Shown here: one piece after another, positions 48,919 to 49,038 of the stretch | Position numbering within the stretch: position 1 is the first letter of the stretch | How the letters are laid out: every line of letters starts with the position of its first letter | Source of the DNA: Deinococcus ruber | GTDB taxonomy: Bacteria > Deinococcota > Deinococci > Deinococcales > Deinococcaceae | Direction: 5' to 3' | DNA length: 49,038 bases | NCBI RefSeq assembly: GCF_014648095.1 | Contig: NZ_BMQL01000033.1 | Span: 1 to 49,038 of the forward strand | The notes under the pieces: generated by a model | Seen by the model: the letters and a program-made list of their open reading frames with translations, nothing else | What the model was told of the DNA's origin: nothing | The model's database searches: none | Position numbers and translations under genes: made by a program

Positions 48919-48949
48919 GGGCGTCCGGTGTTCGCCGGATGCCCTTTTT
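48919..48949 (+). terminator. intrinsic terminator after pstS
   Basis: GGGCGTCCGG pairs with CCGGATGCCC (one G-T pair) around a six-base loop, followed by TTTTT. It could let pstS be made in excess over the following genes. Confidence 0.88.
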
Positions 48950-48965
48950 CTGTGTCGTCGGAAGC

Positions 48966-48992
48966 TGACGGCCCCATGCTGGCCGCCTGACA
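48966..48992 (+). promoter_or_regulatory. possible second Pho box (partial)
   Basis: TGACG at 48966, a weak TGCTG at 48977 and TGACA at 48988 keep the same 11-bp step as the array before pstS. It is weaker than the first array, and the start codon that would follow is uncertain. Confidence 0.35.
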
Positions 48993-48998
48993 GATTTT

Positions 48999-49038
48999 AT
49001 GAAAGAGCGTCCCCGACGTGGGACACTTTCAGGCCGTG
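48999..49038 (+). CDS. possible 5' end of pstC (cut by the window)
   Basis: ATG at 48999 opens a frame (MKERPRRGTLSGR) that runs to the window edge, and GTG at 49018 opens another. A PstC permease commonly follows pstS and often begins with a short Arg-rich stretch, so the ATG is plausible. The same bases contain an inverted repeat (TGAAAG/CTTTCA with GTCCC/GGGAC, 49000-49030), which could instead be a regulatory hairpin. Too little sequence is present to decide. Confidence 0.3.
   Translation, partial: MKERPRRGTLSGR

Overview
This is GC-rich bacterial DNA that reads as a Deinococcus chromosome segment. The support is indirect: biased GC-rich codon use, many start codons placed 5-8 bases after a TANNNT box with no Shine-Dalgarno (leaderless mRNAs, as described for Deinococcus), cell-wall genes scattered over several loci, and protein sequences of Deinococcus type. 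It looks like ordinary chromosome. There is no integrase, transposase, phage block, CRISPR array or canonical tRNA/rRNA gene.

Layout. 1-5.2 kb: an ABC-F ATPase diverges from a secreted FecR-domain protein and a CHASE2-GGDEF membrane protein whose GGDEF site is partly degenerate. 5.3-8.9 kb: a T-box leader with terminator, then a NUDIX hydrolase overlapping valS. 8.9-13.6 kb: single metabolic or stress genes (GNAT, YflT-like protein, aldo/keto reductase, HAD phosphatase, amidohydrolase). 13.6-20.1 kb: a repeat-rich spacer, then ftsW-murD, a secreted calcium-loop-like protein, a GMC oxidoreductase and mraY. 20.3-25.5 kb: a molybdopterin oxidoreductase, an MFS transporter and an intact HD-GYP phosphodiesterase.

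25.6-43.8 kb is a large lipid and acyl-CoA catabolism region. It holds two acyl-CoA dehydrogenases, an acyl-CoA ligase, MaoC hydratase, PaaI thioesterase, SDR, two alpha/beta hydrolases, thiolase, a FadB-type bifunctional protein and a quinone reductase-like protein. Nine genes (37542 back to 30738) are arranged head to tail with 4-base overlaps or very short gaps, and genes of unknown function sit between the enzymes. Thiolase and FadB are separated by three small genes, two of them hypothetical.

43.9-49.0 kb: a DoxX protein, a structured intergenic RNA candidate with a terminator, a MazG-like protein, an M20 amidohydrolase, an MBL-fold hydrolase, and pstS. A four-fold 11-bp-period TGACA array (candidate Pho box) lies in front of pstS, and the start of the next pst gene is probably at the right edge.

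Most noteworthy: the array upstream of pstS; the T-box controlling NUDIX-valS; the structured RNA candidate with a tRNA-like T-arm near 44.45 kb; a 40-base palindromic repeat present twice, in opposite orientations, at two convergent gene junctions; the 45-base divergent leaderless promoter pair at 2.05 kb; and the unknown genes embedded in the lipid operon and between fadB and the thiolase gene. I did not find one clearly new multi-gene system; the best candidates are these embedded unknown genes and the RNA candidate.
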